DNA from: Dallia pectoralis
Lineage: Eukaryota > Chordata > Actinopteri > Esociformes > Umbridae
Direction of reading: 5' to 3'
Length of the DNA stretch: 64,000 bases
Assembly: GCA_029465975.1 (NCBI GenBank)
Contig: CM055745.1
Location: 3,332,204-3,396,203 of the forward strand
Positions 35,738 to 48,593 of the stretch are shown one piece after another. A program made the position numbers and the translations under genes. The notes beneath the pieces are model-generated. The model had not been told where the DNA came from, did not search any database, and saw only the letters and a list, made by a program, of their open reading frames with translations. How positions within the stretch are numbered: position 1 is the first letter of the stretch; each line of letters opens with the position of its first letter.

Positions 35738-37459
35738 ACAACTGTGTATGACAATAGTAAGACATTAAAATAGTCTTTGTGCTATCAGAACTGTCTATAT
35801 ACCGTATGACAATAGTAAGACATTAAAATAGTCTTTGTGCTATCAGAACTGTCTATATACCGTATGACAACAGTAAGACATTAAAAGTCTTTGTGCTATC
35901 AGAACTGTCTATATACCGTATGACAACAGTAAGACATTAAAATAGTCTTTGTGCTATCAGAACTGTATGTATACCGTATGACAATAGTAAGACATTAGTC
36001 TTTGTGCTATCAGAACTGTCTATATACCGTATGACAATAGTAAGACATTAAAATAGTCTTTGTGCTATCAGAACTGTCTATATACCGTATGACAATAGTA
36101 AGACATTAAAATAGTCTTTGTGCTATCAGAACTGTCTATATACCGTATGACAATAGTAAGACATTAAAATAGTCTTTGTGCTATCAGAACTGTCTATATA
36201 CCGTATGACAATAGTAAGACATTAAAATAGTCTTTGTGCTATCAGAACTGTCTATATACCGTATGACAATAGTAAGACATTAAAATAGTCTTTGTGCTAT
36301 CAGAACTGTCTATATACCGTATGACAACAGTAAGACATTAAAATAGTCTTTGTGCTATCAGAACTGTCTATATACCGTATGACAACAGTAAGACATTAAA
36401 ATAGTCTTTGTGCTATCAGAACTGTCTATAAACCGTATGACAACAGTAAGACATTAAAATAGTCTTTGTGCTATCAGAACTGTCTATATACCGTATGACA
36501 ACAGTAAGACATTAAAATAGTCTTTGTGCTATCAGAACTGTCTATATACCGTATGACAACAGTAAGACATTAAAATAGTCTTTGTGCTATCAGAACTGTC
36601 TATATACCGTATGACAACAGTAAGACATTAAAATAGTCTTTGTGCTATCAGAACTGTCTATATACCGTATGACAACAGTAAGACATTAAAATAGTCTTTG
36701 TGCTATCAGAACTGTCTATATACCGTATGACAATAGTAAGACATTAAAATAGTCTTTGTGCTATCAGAACTGTATGTATACCGTATGACAACAGTAAGAC
36801 ATTAAAATAGTCTTTGTGCTATCAGAACTGTCTATATACCGTATGACAACAGTAAGACATTAAAATAGTCTTTGTGCTATCAGAACTGTCTATAAACCGT
36901 ATGACAACAGTAAGACATTAAAATAGTCTTTGTGCTATCAGAACTGTCTGTATACCGTATGACAACAGTAAGACATTAAAATAGTCTTTGTGCTATCAGA
37001 ACTGTCTGTATACCGTATGACAACAGTAAGACATTAAAATAGTCTTTGTGCTATCAGAACTGTCTATATACCGTATGACAACAGTAAGACATTAAAATAG
37101 TCTTTGTGCTATCAGAACTGTATGTATACCGTATGACAACAGTAAGACATTAAAATAGTCTTTGTGCTATCAGAACTGTATGTATACCGTATGACAACAG
37201 TAAGACATTAAAATAGTCTTTGTGCTATCAGAACTGTATGTATACCGTATGACAACAGTAAGACATTAAAATAGTCTTTGTGCTATCAGAACTGTATGTA
37301 TACCGTATGACAACAGTAAGACATTAAAATAGTCTTTGTGCTATCAGAACTGTATGTATACCGTATGACAACAGTAAGACATTAAAATAGTCTTTGTGCT
37401 ATCAGAACTGTCTATATACCGTATGACAACAGTAAGACATTAAAATAGTCTTTGTGCTA
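35738..37459. repeat. 58-bp minisatellite, about 30 copies
   Basis: The unit contains CTTTGTGCTATCAGAACTGT, CTATATACCGTATGACAACA and GTAAGACATTAAAATAGT. CTATATACC/GTATGTATACC and CAATAG/CAACAG variants are clustered, with CAATAG mostly in the left part, and a few units are 4-9 bp shorter. Confidence 0.96.
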
Positions 37460-37514
37460 ATGTTGCACGATCCCCATTGGCCATGTTCATAATCCAAAAG
37501 ACATATTCTCCCTG

Positions 37515-37780
37515 GCCTCATCTCTCTCTCTCTCCCCCACTCTCTCCCCTCCTTCCCCCTCTCTCTCTCCCCCAACTCTCTCTCCCCTCATTACCCCTCT
37601 CTCTCTCTCTCTCCCCAACTCTCTCTCCCCTCCTTCCACCTCTCTCTCTCTCTCCCCAACTCTCTCTCCCCTCCTTCCACCTCTCTCTCTCTCCCCAACT
37701 CTCTCTTCCCTCCTTCCACCTCTCTCTCTCTCCCCAACTCTCTCTCCCCTCTTTCCACCTCTCTCTCTCTCCCCTAGTCT
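37515..37780. repeat. CT-rich minisatellite
   Basis: About five copies of roughly 50 bp built from CCCCAACTCTCTCTCCCCTC, CTTCCACC and (CT)n. Confidence 0.9.
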
Positions 37781-38910
37781 GTCCTCTGCCACCAACCTCA
37801 TTACCCGCTGGGACCCAGCATCGTCAGCCCTAACAGAGACATACAATTACAGGCATTTCCCTGCTAAACCTCCCCAATGCCATTATCCAACAGCATCTGT
37901 AGGCTGCATACTAAACAGGGCTGTAACCTGGCTTATAAGGACCAGACGAAACAGGAGGTGGACTTCAGGAGGGTTGAGAGGAATGTACACTATATTATTC
38001 TGCCTACTAAACCCATGATCGCTGGTCAAAATCAGCCAAGAAGGCTGGCCAATGTACATTAAAGGCCTGTTGGGCACTTTAAGAGACCACTTGCTTATAC
38101 TGTATATAATAAATCTGCAGGGAGAGGGAGGAGAGATTAGGAGGTGGGTTAGAGGGAGAGAGGGAGAGACGGAGAGAGGGAGAGAGGGAGAGAGGGAGAG
38201 ACGGAGAGACGGAGAGAGGGAGAGAGGTGTAGCAGTGTGACCGGACCATCTGCTGGCCGCCCTGTCCAGAGCCCAGGAGCTCCCCTCGCAAAGCCTCGTT
38301 AATCAAAGCACACACACACACGCACACGCAAACCGGGATCACGCTCTAATATCCCTTCTCATCCGTGCTGTTTACATGCTCATCCTGGCAAATTACAGGG
38401 TGGAGATTTGCATGTTTAATTTACTTGTTGAGGACACGCCGGAGCGAGTTCTCAGATTCTCCTCGCCGGCCCGATCCTCAAATCAGCTGTGTGTGTGTGT
38501 GTGTGTGTGTGTGTCCCAGCACATATTATCTCCGGGATTTCCCGGTTCACTAGAAAACAATGTTATGTTCGCATTTCCTATTTGCCTGCGGATATTGAAC
38601 ATAACATACAGTAGCTCTAATTGTCGCCCCATATTGTTATAGACTGAGAATACATGGACGGAGCATGTTGACAATGAGAACCACAGTGGTATCGTTGTGT
38701 TAAAGATCACTCAGTCCTTTACTTGTGTTTGCTCCTATATCCTAGATCAGATCTGCCCAGAATTCAATACAGCCTCAAATAGATTTTCCTTCTGTTCAGG
38801 CTGTACCATTTTAGCACCGATTCTTGCACCTATTAGGACTCAAGCGGATAAAGGCTGCCTGAATCAGCTGACAGACAACTGGAATACAGGTGCTGCAGTG
38901 CTGTCGCACG
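37781..38910. other. Mostly unique, with small simple repeats
   Basis: Contains a GA-rich run (38115-38226, GAGAGGGAGAGACG-type), a short CA run near 38309 and (GT)14 at about 38489-38514. No gene is supported. Confidence 0.6.
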
Positions 38911-39305
38911 TCACATGTAGCATGTAGCATGTCAAATGTAGCATGTCACATGTAGTATGTCACATGTAGCATGTCAAATGTAGCATGTAGCATGTCAAAT
39001 GTAGCATGTAGCAGGTCAAATGTAGCATTTAGCATGTCGAATGTAGCATGTAGCATGTCAAATGTAGCATGTAGCATGTCAAATGTAACAGCATGTCAAA
39101 TGTAGCATGTAGCATGTCACATGTAGCATGTCAAATGTAGCATGTAGCATGTCAAATGTAGCATGTAACATGTCACATGTAGCATGTCAAATGTAGCATG
39201 TAGCATGTCAAATGTAGCATGTAGCATGTCACATGTAGCATGTAGCATGTCAAATGTAGCATGTAGCATGTCAAATGTAGCATGTCACATGTCACATGTA
39301 GCATG
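38911..39305. repeat. About 21-bp minisatellite (TAGCATGTCAAATG)
   Basis: The units GTAGCATGTAGCATGTCAAAT and shorter 11-bp forms (ATGTAGCATGT) are mixed. Confidence 0.93.
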
Positions 39306-40095
39306 CTCATAACATGTTATTATTTTCATTCTCCCCTTCAAATGAGGCATTGCTGTCATGATAAACACGTACGTTGCTTCCACGACGGCTGAGACAGAGG
39401 ACCACAACACAGTGATTCAGGTAGACAGTAGAGTAACAATGCAAATCTAGACTGGACCTCTTTTTGTTCTTGTCACTTGATTGTTAAACTGACCTGGGAG
39501 ATTTGATTGAGTTATGGGAGACATTTTAGCAAGCAAGCAAATTTATTTACATAGCACAATTCATTCAATGAAGCAATTCAATGTGCTTTACAGAATAAAA
39601 TAGTAATAAAATAATAAAATACATGCATTTAATATTTATTGCAACCTATTACCTGGTATCAAGGAACATTTAAAACATCTCAGTATCAACTGTGTACATT
39701 TTATTTAAACGCTCTTCAGAACCTTTTCAGGTCTTTAGAACCTGGCCGAGAATTCTTTAGAACTTCCAGATATTATATGTAAACATCACAGGTTTTCATA
39801 AAAACAAAAATTAAATCTAATGGTCAATTTAATGAGGTATAGAAAAAAAGTTGAATATGAACAAATTACAATAAACTCAAAATTGACTTAGTGTGGTAAA
39901 ACGGTGGCTCCCCAGACAGAACAGAATTAACACAGCGCAGATACCCCTGTATTCCTGGCTAATTATCACTGGCACATAGGCGTGAGAGTGAAATGTCTTG
40001 TATCACCGATGATGTTGGATCTGACAAGTTGTCGCTACTTTCAGTGTCTTATTATATACTAAAGATGTGCCCAAATCTAGAAGGCTTGGCGTGGA
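39306..40095. other. Unique sequence with a dispersed-repeat fragment
   Basis: 39530-39625 (AAATTTATTTACATAGCACA ... CAATGTGCTTTACAGAATAA) looks like a common fish interspersed repeat. The rest is single-copy AT-rich DNA. Confidence 0.45.
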
Positions 40096-40182
40096 CAGAT
40101 CAGTGAGGAGATTGTAGAGGAGATCGGTGAGGAGATCCGTGAGGAGATCTGTGAGGAGATCCGTGAGGAGATTGGTGAGGAG
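40096..40182. repeat. 12-bp repeat (GTGAGGAGATCC), about 7 copies
   Basis: Tandem GTGAGGAGATC(C/T/G) units. The short Leu/Thr frame on the minus strand is a repeat product. Confidence 0.9.
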
Positions 40183-40827
40183 CACCTACAGCATTAACCT
40201 TTCTCTCTCTCCGGGTGACTTACAGTAGTTCTGGGCATTGATTATTTCACCAGGTCGTTTAAGATGTAACAAAGTTAAAGAAAGTAGAGCCCAGTTTCCT
40301 GATTGGTTTAATCAGATGTATTGTAATTGGTGATGTTGACATGTGAACACTAGCTCACTTCCTGAGGTAGGTCCATTTTATTGTTTATCTTTATAGTTTC
40401 TTCAAGTCCAGTGTATGCATTTGCTGAGTATATCTGTTCGTAATGTACCAGCTAGCTGCAAAGGATTTATTTTGATGGTATAAATTCATGACTGAGATAC
40501 TTATGAGTTCATTTGCGGTACTGATAAAGTTAGAGCTGTTATATGGTTGTTTAGTACAGACCCAAGCTGCAGTCTACCGTTATCAACAAACAATGTTCAT
40601 GTTAAATTGGTGTTTTTTATTTATTAATAAGAATAAACAACAGATTAGCAGTGACTGCTGCCTGCAAAGGCTGTTATTTATTACACATCATAATATTCTT
40701 AACAGTAGGAACGGATCTGTTGCCATATTTACAGGTTATATTCTCATGTTTTACCTCAGGTTGTCTGCCTCTGTTTTCTGTTCTTAATAGGTGAATACCA
40801 AGGTGTGATACCTGTTTTATGATGTGT
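40183..40827. other. Unique AT-rich sequence, no gene seen
   Basis: A 99-codon open frame (40488-40787) has no recognised domain and sits next to repeats. I do not call it. Confidence 0.45.
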
Positions 40828-41507
40828 CCTCCATAAGATGCTGTGTCCTCCATATGATGCTGTGTCCTCCATATGATGCTGTGTCCTCCACATGATGCTG
40901 TGTCCTCCACATGATGCTGTGTCCTCCATATGATGCTGTGTCCTCCACATGATGCTGTGTCCTCCATATGATGCTGTGTCCTCCATATGATGCTGTGTCC
41001 TCCATATGATGCTGTGTCCTCCACATGATGCTGTGTCCTCCACATGATGCTGTGTCCTCAATATGATGCTGTGTTCTCCACATGATGCTGTGTCCTCCAT
41101 ATGATGCTGTGTCCTCCATATGATGCTGTGTCCTCCATATGATGCTGTGTCCTCCATATGATGCTCTGTCTTCCATATGATGCTGTGTCCTCCATATGAT
41201 GCTGTGTCCTCCGTAAGATGCTGTGTCCTCCATATGATGCTGTGTCCCCCATATGATGCTGTGTCCTCCATATGATGCTGTGACCTCCATATGATGCTGT
41301 GTCCTCCATATGATGCTGTGTCCTCCATATGATGCTGTGTCCTCCATATGATGCTGTGTCCCCCATATGATGCTGTGTCCTCCATATGATGCTGTGACCT
41401 CCATATGATGCTGTGTCCTCCATATGATGCTGTGTCCTCCATATGATGCTGTGTCCTCCATATGATGCTGTGTCCCCCATATGATGCTGTGTCCTCCATA
41501 TGATGCT
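40828..41507. repeat. 19-bp minisatellite, about 36 copies
   Basis: The unit GCTGTGTCCTCCATATGAT has CACATGAT, CCCCCATATG and GTGACC variants. A block containing CCCCC and GTGACC variants is duplicated about 133 bp apart (near 41245 and 41360). Long frames on the minus strand are 19-residue repeat products. Confidence 0.95.
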
Positions 41508-42886
41508 CTTAGCGCCCACAGTTTTAGCCTGAGACCAGTGAGTTAATATTACTTTGTTCATTTATTTGTTTATTAAGTTATTGAGATGTGACGACAGTTG
41601 CACAAACAGAATCCAGACAAATACATATTGAATTTGTTCTTCAGACCATCGAACAGTGTACTCCGTGCTGGATGAACAGTGAATAAAACATCAATTCGTT
41701 ATCTAAAACATCATGGCATCTCAAGCATTATATCCCCCCTTCTGGAAGGCTGACTGTAAAACACTAAATGTTAGACATATTTACCCTCCCTCCCCAGACA
41801 CAGGTATTTTGCAACAGCACAGCTGCTTATGTCATAGTGTTTAGCTACCCCCTTCAACGGTCCCCCTGGGCAAACGCAGAGATTTTCATCCCTAGAGAGG
41901 AACAGCCCAACCAAGGAGAACAAGAGGTCGTTAAATAAATGTACTTTCTGCGACTGTTGCCTTCTGCTGTATCTCAAAGCAAAGCCGCGCGTGATATGGA
42001 TTGTTTTCAAGTAACAGGCGACGGAAATAGCTGGCTCATTATTTATAATGGGGGTTTGAGATGGGCCAATTGCAGAATGCAGTGTGCTGTTTTTTAGCTG
42101 CGTTAACACAGTGCTGGTTTAAAGGGAGGATGACTATATGAGACTCCAGGGGAAATGGGCCTTAACCACAGGCATTCTTCAAGTCCCCACGCCTTTTCGT
42201 TTATTCGGGGTCGCTGTAGCTTTGCCATAAGCATATTTTTGGACCACTGGACTTTCACTTGCGAGAGAGAGAATGTTGCCTAAAACCTAGCAGCGTTTTA
42301 GTCGTGCCATGGCCCAGGTGACCATCACACAAACTGTATCCGTTTTTCAATTTCATTTAGTCAGTTGGTTAGCGTACGCCTCTCACATTTGAACACTCCC
42401 TCATAAATGATTCTATATTTCCTAAGTCCACAGAGCCTGAACAAATGGCTTTCCCCCGTGCAGTTTCCATCCAGATGAGCTTTAATTAAGTCTGCTCCCC
42501 GTGTTCCCATGTGGTTGTTCTAATCAAACCGTGGAAACGCTCGCTTTTTTCTCTCCGCTGTTTTCTCAGGGATCAGGCGGCATCTGGTTGGCTTTCTCGC
42601 TCAGATAGATTATGTCTGGAGGGTGATGAAGCAACATGGTGTGCAACATCTATCCAGGAACTTTAATTCATGATTTCTTTTTTACCAAAATGGTTTAAAT
42701 GTAAAGGTTGACAATATGACATTTCATTTATTGTGATTTTTTTTTTTGAGAGTTGAAAGTCCACAATAATCTCATGCTGTCTCTGCTAAACTTAGTTTTT
42801 TTGCTCTATCGACTTTGGTTTTTACTACGTTAGTAGCGACGTCACGAGTGAAAATGTTTCTTATCCTAGCAGTTTTCTGCATTAAC
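41508..42886. other. Unique sequence, no gene seen
   Basis: Single-copy DNA with unremarkable composition. No exon is supported. Confidence 0.5.
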
Positions 42887-43273
42887 TGTCACGATTGGTG
42901 TGGTGGCGTTGCTACACTTACATTTCGGTGATGCACTTCCTTGTTTCACTTCCGTGTTTACGTTTGTCTCACGGCTGTTTGCACTTTTAATCAATGGGAT
43001 ATAAGAGGGTCGCGAGCAGTGCACTCATTGCTTCGCATTGTTCTATGTCACATTGTTTGTAGAGGTGAGTGTTTTTGTAACACGTTTGAATTGTTGTTTG
43101 AAGGTGCTTGTTTTAAGTCGCTATATGCGCATTTTCCTTTCATTCGACCAGTACGTGTTTTTGTCGCCGTTTACGGTTTGTTTTATGTTTTGTCATTAAT
43201 AAACCTGACCCAAACGGATTACCTTGGCTCCTGCACATGGCTTCATCCACACTACACCCGACGAGTCGTGACA
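42887..43273 (+). mobile_element. Solo LTR, 387 bp, with 5-bp target-site duplication
   Basis: It starts TGTCACGA and ends TCGTGACA, the inverted TG...CA ends typical of LTR retrotransposons. TTAAC flanks it directly on both sides (42882-42886 and 43274-43278). It has a TATA-like TATAAG at 43000-43005 and AATAAA at 43198-43203, so promoter and polyadenylation signals lie in the order expected for + orientation. No internal region or second LTR is seen, so it probably arose by LTR-LTR recombination. The superfamily cannot be fixed from the LTR alone. Confidence 0.9.
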
Positions 43274-43814
43274 TTAACGCTCAGATGTTTAGATACACTT
43301 TAGTTAAAGTCATTAAAAACTTTAATCAACCACTCCACATGTTTCAAGTTAACAAACTATAGTTTTAGCAAGTTAGTCAGGACATCTACTATTTCCATAA
43401 GACAAGTACGTAGGTCAGAAGATTACATGCATTAGGTTGACTGTGCTGTGAAAGAGCTTGCAACAATCCTGAACGAGTCACGAGTGGTGAGGGTTTTGTT
43501 TCCACACTTGACAATTAGGGGACTGCACGGCTTTAGTTTCACATTGGTTCTTTTTACTTTCTGGCCTACCTTCAAAACCTCCTTGCTGGACATCATGGGA
43601 AAATCAAAAGAAATCTGCTCAGAGAAAAAAAAATAGTTAATCGTACAATTCATCGTTCACGTTCATCTGAACAGACAATAGTATAAGCAGGTAAAACATG
43701 ATGGGGCCATACAGCTGTCATACCTTTGAAGAAGGAAACGCGTTCTGTCTCCTAGAGATGGACAACACCACAACAGCAATGGTCCTTGTGAAGATATTGT
43801 CCAGTCTACATGTG
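43274..43814. other. Unique sequence, no gene seen
   Basis: Short open frames on both strands near 43432-43653 have no recognised family. Confidence 0.45.
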
Positions 43815-45920
43815 TTTTGTGGATCTGGAGAAGGCATATGACCGGGTACTCTGGGTGATACTGTGGGAGGTGCTACAAGAGTATGGAGTGAGGGGGCCTC
43901 TATTCAGGGAGATACTGTAGGAGGTGCTACAGGAGTATGGGGTGAGGGGGCCTCTATTCAGGGAGATACTGTAGGAGGTGCTACAGGAGTATGGGGTGAG
44001 GGGGCCTCTATTCAGGGAGATACTGTAGGAGGTGCTACATGAGTATGGGGTGAGAGGGCCTCTTATCAGGGAGATACTGTAGGAGGTGCTACAGGAGTAA
44101 GGGGTGAGGGGGCCTCTATTCAGGGAGATACTGTAGGAGGTGCTACAGGAGTATGGGGTGAGGGGGTCTCTATTCAGGGAGATACTGTAGGAGGTGCTAC
44201 AGGAGTATGGGGTGAGGGGGTCTCTATTCAGGGAGATACTGTGGGAGGTGCAACAGGAGCATGGGGTGAGGGGGTCTCTATTCAGGGAGATACTGTAGGA
44301 TGTGCTACAGGAGTATGGGGTGAGGGGGCCTCTATTCAGGGAGATACTGTTGGAGGTGCTACAGGAGTATGGGGTGAGGGGGTCTCTATTCAGGGAGATA
44401 CTGTAGGAGGTGCTACAGGAGTATGGGGTGAGGGGGCCTCTATTCAGGGAGATACTGTTGGAGGTGCTACAGGAGTATGGGGTGAGGGGGCCTCTATTCA
44501 GGGAGATACTGTAGGAGGTGCTACAGGAGTATGGGGTGAGGGGGTCTCTATTCAGGGAGATACTGTAGGAGGTGCTACAGGAGTATGGGGTGAGGGGGCC
44601 TCTATTCAGGGAGATACTGTAGGAGGTGCTACAGGAGTATGGGGTGAGGGGGCCTCTATTCAGGGAGATACTGTAGGAGGTGCTACAGGAGTATACTGTA
44701 GGAGGTGGGTGAGGGGCCTCTATTCAGGGAGATACTGTAGGAGGTGCTACAGGAGTATGGGGTGAGGGGGCCTCTATTCAGGGAGATACTGTAGGAGGTG
44801 CTACATGAGTATGGGGTGAGAGGGCCTCTTATCAGGGAGATACTGTAGGAGGTGCTACAGGAGTAAGGGATACTGTGAGGGGCCTCTATTCAGGGAGATA
44901 CTGTAGGAGGTGCTACAGGAGTATGGGGTGAGGTGGGGGTCTCTATTCAGGGAGATACTGTAGGAGGTGCTACAGGAGTATGGGGTGAGGGGGTCTCTAT
45001 TCAGGGAGATACTGTAGGATGTGCTACAGGAGTATGGGGTGAGGGGGCCTCTATTCAGGGAGATACTGTTGGAGGTGCTACTGTAGGAGGTGCTACAGGA
45101 GTATGGGGTGAGGGGGTCTCTATTCAGGGAGATACTGTTGGAGGTGCTACAGGAGTATGGGGTGAGGGGGCCTCTATTCAGGGAGATACTGTAGGAGGTG
45201 CTACAGGAGTATGGGGTGAGGGGGTCTCTATTCAGGGAGATACTGTAGGAGGTGCTACAGGAGTATGGGGTGAGTGGCCTCTATTCAGGGAGATACTGTA
45301 GGAGGTGCTATTCAGGAGTATGGGGTGAGGGGGGGGTCTCTATTCAGGGAGATACTGTAGGAGGTGCTACAGGAGTATGGGGTGAGGGGGCCTCTATTCA
45401 GGGAGATACTGTAGGAGGTGCTACATGAGTATGGGGTGAGGAGGCCTCTATTCAGGGAGATACTGTAGGAGGTGCTACAGGAGTATGGGGTGAGGGGGCC
45501 TCTATTCAGGGAGATACTGTAGGAGGTGCTACATGAGTTTGGGGTGAGGGGGTCTCTATTCAGGGAGATACTGTGGGAGGTGCTACAGGAGTATGGGGTG
45601 AGGGGGCCTCTATTCAGGGAGATACTGTTGGAGGTGCTACAGGAGTATGGGGTGAGGGGCCTCTTATCAGGGAGATACTATAGGAGGTGCTGCAGGAGTA
45701 TAGGGTGAGGGGGCCTCTTTTCAGGGCCATCAAATCTCTGTACAGTCAAAGCAAGAGCTGTGTCCGGTTTCTCGACAGTAAGTCGAATTCGTTCTTGGTG
45801 GGGGCTTTGTCACCAATCCTGTTCATGATATTTATGGACAGGATATAATCATGGTGGGAAGAGGTTGATAGATATTTTTTCTGTCGCGCTACCACATACA
45901 TACCAGATTTGTAGTCGGTT
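43815..45920 (+). mobile_element. LINE reverse-transcriptase fragment enlarged by a 54-bp repeat
   Basis: 43831-43915 reads FVDLEKAYDRVLWVILWEVL then QEYGVRGPLFREIL, the region of RT catalytic motif A (F-V-D). After the repeat, 45719-45840 reads AIKSLYSQSKSCVRF, then SKSNSFLVGALSPILFMIFM and DRI. The RQGC part of motif B appears deleted between LVG and ALSPILF, and no F/YADD motif follows. Stop codons occur in the RT frame, so this is a dead fragment of a non-LTR retrotransposon. The clade is not assigned. Confidence 0.82.
43868..45725. repeat. 54-bp minisatellite inside the LINE RT, about 34 copies
   Basis: The unit is GTAGGAGGTGCTACAGGAGT, ATGGGGTGAGGGGGCCTC and TATTCAGGGAGATACT, which is 18 codons of the RT itself (EVLQEYGVRGPLFREIL plus stop). 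Most units have TAG at the same place in the RT frame, so the expansion followed inactivation. Other frames stay open because 54 is a multiple of three. A few irregular junctions occur (44690, 44870, 45075, 45300). Confidence 0.95.
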
Positions 45921-45949
45921 CTAAGATGGTATAATCTGTTGGATCTTTC

Positions 45950-46140
45950 ACACACACACACACTCTCTCTGTTTTATTCTTCCTAACTCTCACACACACA
46001 CACACACACACTCTCTCTGTTTTATTCTTCCTAACTCTCACACACACACACACATACACTCTCTCTGTTTTATTCTTCCTAACTCTCACACACACACACT
46101 CTCTCTGTTTTATTCTTCCTAACTCTCACACACACATGCA
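45950..46140. repeat. CA/CT compound repeat, about 45-bp unit, 4 copies
   Basis: (CA)n followed by CTCTCTCTGTTTTATTCTTC and CTAACTCT occurs about four times. It abuts the LINE fragment. Confidence 0.92.
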
Positions 46141-48593
46141 CGCACATTCTCTCTCACTATCTAACTCCCTCTCTAAGGGCCAGTTAGTCAAACTCATGGC
46201 GTTTAACTTTAAAAAATTTAGTCGATCAAAAACAGTTTTCATTTAAATGTTTCACATTGCAAAACTGACAATCAATGATAATACGTTATTGTTCAGTCGA
46301 GCGGTTGTAATCGTGGAATCTGTTTTTACAGCAAACCATATAAACAAATTTGATCTTTAAAATGCAGTTTTCCCCTTAATTCATCAGTTTCATTCATCTC
46401 TCCTAGAACTCTCTTATCACTGCATATGGTGTATCTCCAAGTGGGTTGAAAATCAGAGAAAATTAATAGAACTTTTCCAATATGAGCTTTTTTCCAAAAC
46501 ACTTACAGATTCCCAAGGGAAATGGCCAAATCTCTGTCTCATTATAAGCAGGGAGCAGAAAGCCTTTTGTTTACACGCAGATTCCTCTCCGCTGTGGCTT
46601 ATTCCCCATTAGCTGCAGAACAATGCGGAGATGAGACCTTGTTACTGGGAGGCTAGATTTAAATCAATTCAATTTAAGAAAAAGTCCATGGAGATTCTGT
46701 GTACCGTTTGGTACACCCACATATTCACAGCATAAAACTGCAGGCCAACACCCACACAACACAGGCGCAAACACACACACACGCGCGCTAACAAACGTAG
46801 CAGATCATGCTAGCCTATATTGTGCTAGACCTACGCAGCCTTTAAGCTCGCTAACAAACCCACAGCATGGATTGTTTACACCTCAAGGCGCCGCACTACA
46901 ATAACAGAAATAGCTTCGCTGTCATTAGAACATCTTGACCCACTGTCACGGTAACAAACCGCTCGTGCCCACAAGCACATTGTCACGGTAACGGAATGCT
47001 CACGCCCCCAAAAACCCATGCAAGGTGGCAAAATATGACACAATGAACAGATATGCTAACAATATGCTACAAGTTCCCTCACAAGCTACTTGATCCTGGC
47101 AGGTAATACCCGACAGTACATCTCATGGCAGTACACATTTTACACTGTGTGCATGGTTTGTCTGTGATCTTGAAGCGCATGAACATTGTTTCACAAGGAT
47201 GTCATCATCACAAACTAACCTATATAGCTCTCCTTTCAAGCACAGCGAGCTCTCATTGCAAGGAGAAATCCGCCGCATTAGATGCATTTGTATGGGTTCT
47301 CTTTATCTTTTTAACCTAGTTCCATGTGTGGGTGCTAATTGGTTTAGAAAAATATGTTCTGTTCAGGCACCTTTTTGTCTTGCTTATGCCTCTGACCGTC
47401 ATTGAGATCTGATTAACCCCTTAGCGGGATTACAGTCATAGCAACATTTGATCGTTGTTTGTCTTGTGTTTGTGAACTTCTCCATTAAGCGTTCTCAACT
47501 TTCTAAAGTAACTCCGTTGTCCCTTTCAACGTCATCATGAATTGAGGACAGAAAATCACATGGTTTCCCGGGCCATTCAGAGGATTGCATTTTGTGTCTG
47601 TCCGTGTGCGTGTGTGTGTGCGCTTGTGGGTATACATGAGGTATGTTCACAAGTGGCTGTGTGTAGAGATCTTTTTGGCACTGGTGGTTTTGTCTACAAA
47701 ACAACACAATTAGTGGATTACAGAATGCTGCTTGTCTGGAGTGAATGGAACCAAACTGGTAGCAAATGGAATTTTAGCACTCTAATCGTTTTAGTAATGG
47801 CAGCATCACATAGGCTGCCCAGAATGTGTCTTACAGGGGGATACAGGCTTCTGGGAGGGGACCACTTTAGTGTTCAAAAACTGCCCACCTGTTCTCTGTT
47901 TTAGTGGCCCTTGGCTGTCAATGTGTGTATTGTTGTAATTATCCAACAGGTGCAGGGTTGTCAGAGAACGCAAACAGGCAAACAGAATGTTTCAAAATCT
48001 TCAAACTATCGTGGTCATTTCTCGATCCGTTCAAGAAGCGCTACCGGTCAACGGTGTCCGATTTTTGTTTCGAACGACACTACCGACGCAGAACATTTTT
48101 CTGCCAGTAGCCCTTCAGACCTGTCGCGATTTCCACTGATAAGTAAAGAACAGTGTAGCGTGATGCGCTACTCTACAGTGGGTCCATGTCGGCAGGGAGT
48201 CAAATAGATAACCCAGATTAATGATGCACAGTGTAATTAGGTGTGGGGACGAAGAAGACCTGTGACTAAAAAGCTGCAGAGGCTACGTCCTGGAGGGTAA
48301 GGAAGTCGGAAGTGGTGTGTGTGTGTGTGTGTGTGGGAGCGTGGCAGAGGGTGATAAAGGAACGGGATGGGAAGGTTAAATGCTCTTTATGTGTGCCTCC
48401 TTCCCACAGTCTCCTGAGTAATTGTGTTGATTGTAATACTCCACTGTGTTTAACGTAGTATTGCGGAATCCTGTGGATTTTAGTGGCACATTCACTATTC
48501 ACCCTAAAAGGTTACTTAAAAGGAGCTCAGGAGGCCCCATTTGCCCTCAGTAGCCGTTCTGCTCAGAGAGCTTTAGAAAGCTGACGTTTGCTA
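46141..48593. other. Unique sequence, no gene seen
   Basis: Single-copy DNA with a short CA run (46770-46784) and (GT)n at 48314-48334. Open frames of 64-120 codons near 47125-48207 overlap in several frames and have no recognisable domains. Confidence 0.5.

Noticed and set aside
40488..40787. 99-codon open frame
   Set aside because: No domain recognised. The sequence is AT-rich, next to a minisatellite, and likely a chance frame.
42359..42400. tRNA-like A-box (TTAGTCAGTTGGTTAGCG) hinting at a SINE
   Set aside because: There is no matching B-box or tail nearby, so this is too weak to call.
44241..45301. Gly-rich 18-residue repeat 'protein' (GATGVWGEGASIQGDTV)
   Set aside because: It is the +1 frame of a 54-bp minisatellite inside a dead LINE RT. 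The RT frame itself has stops.
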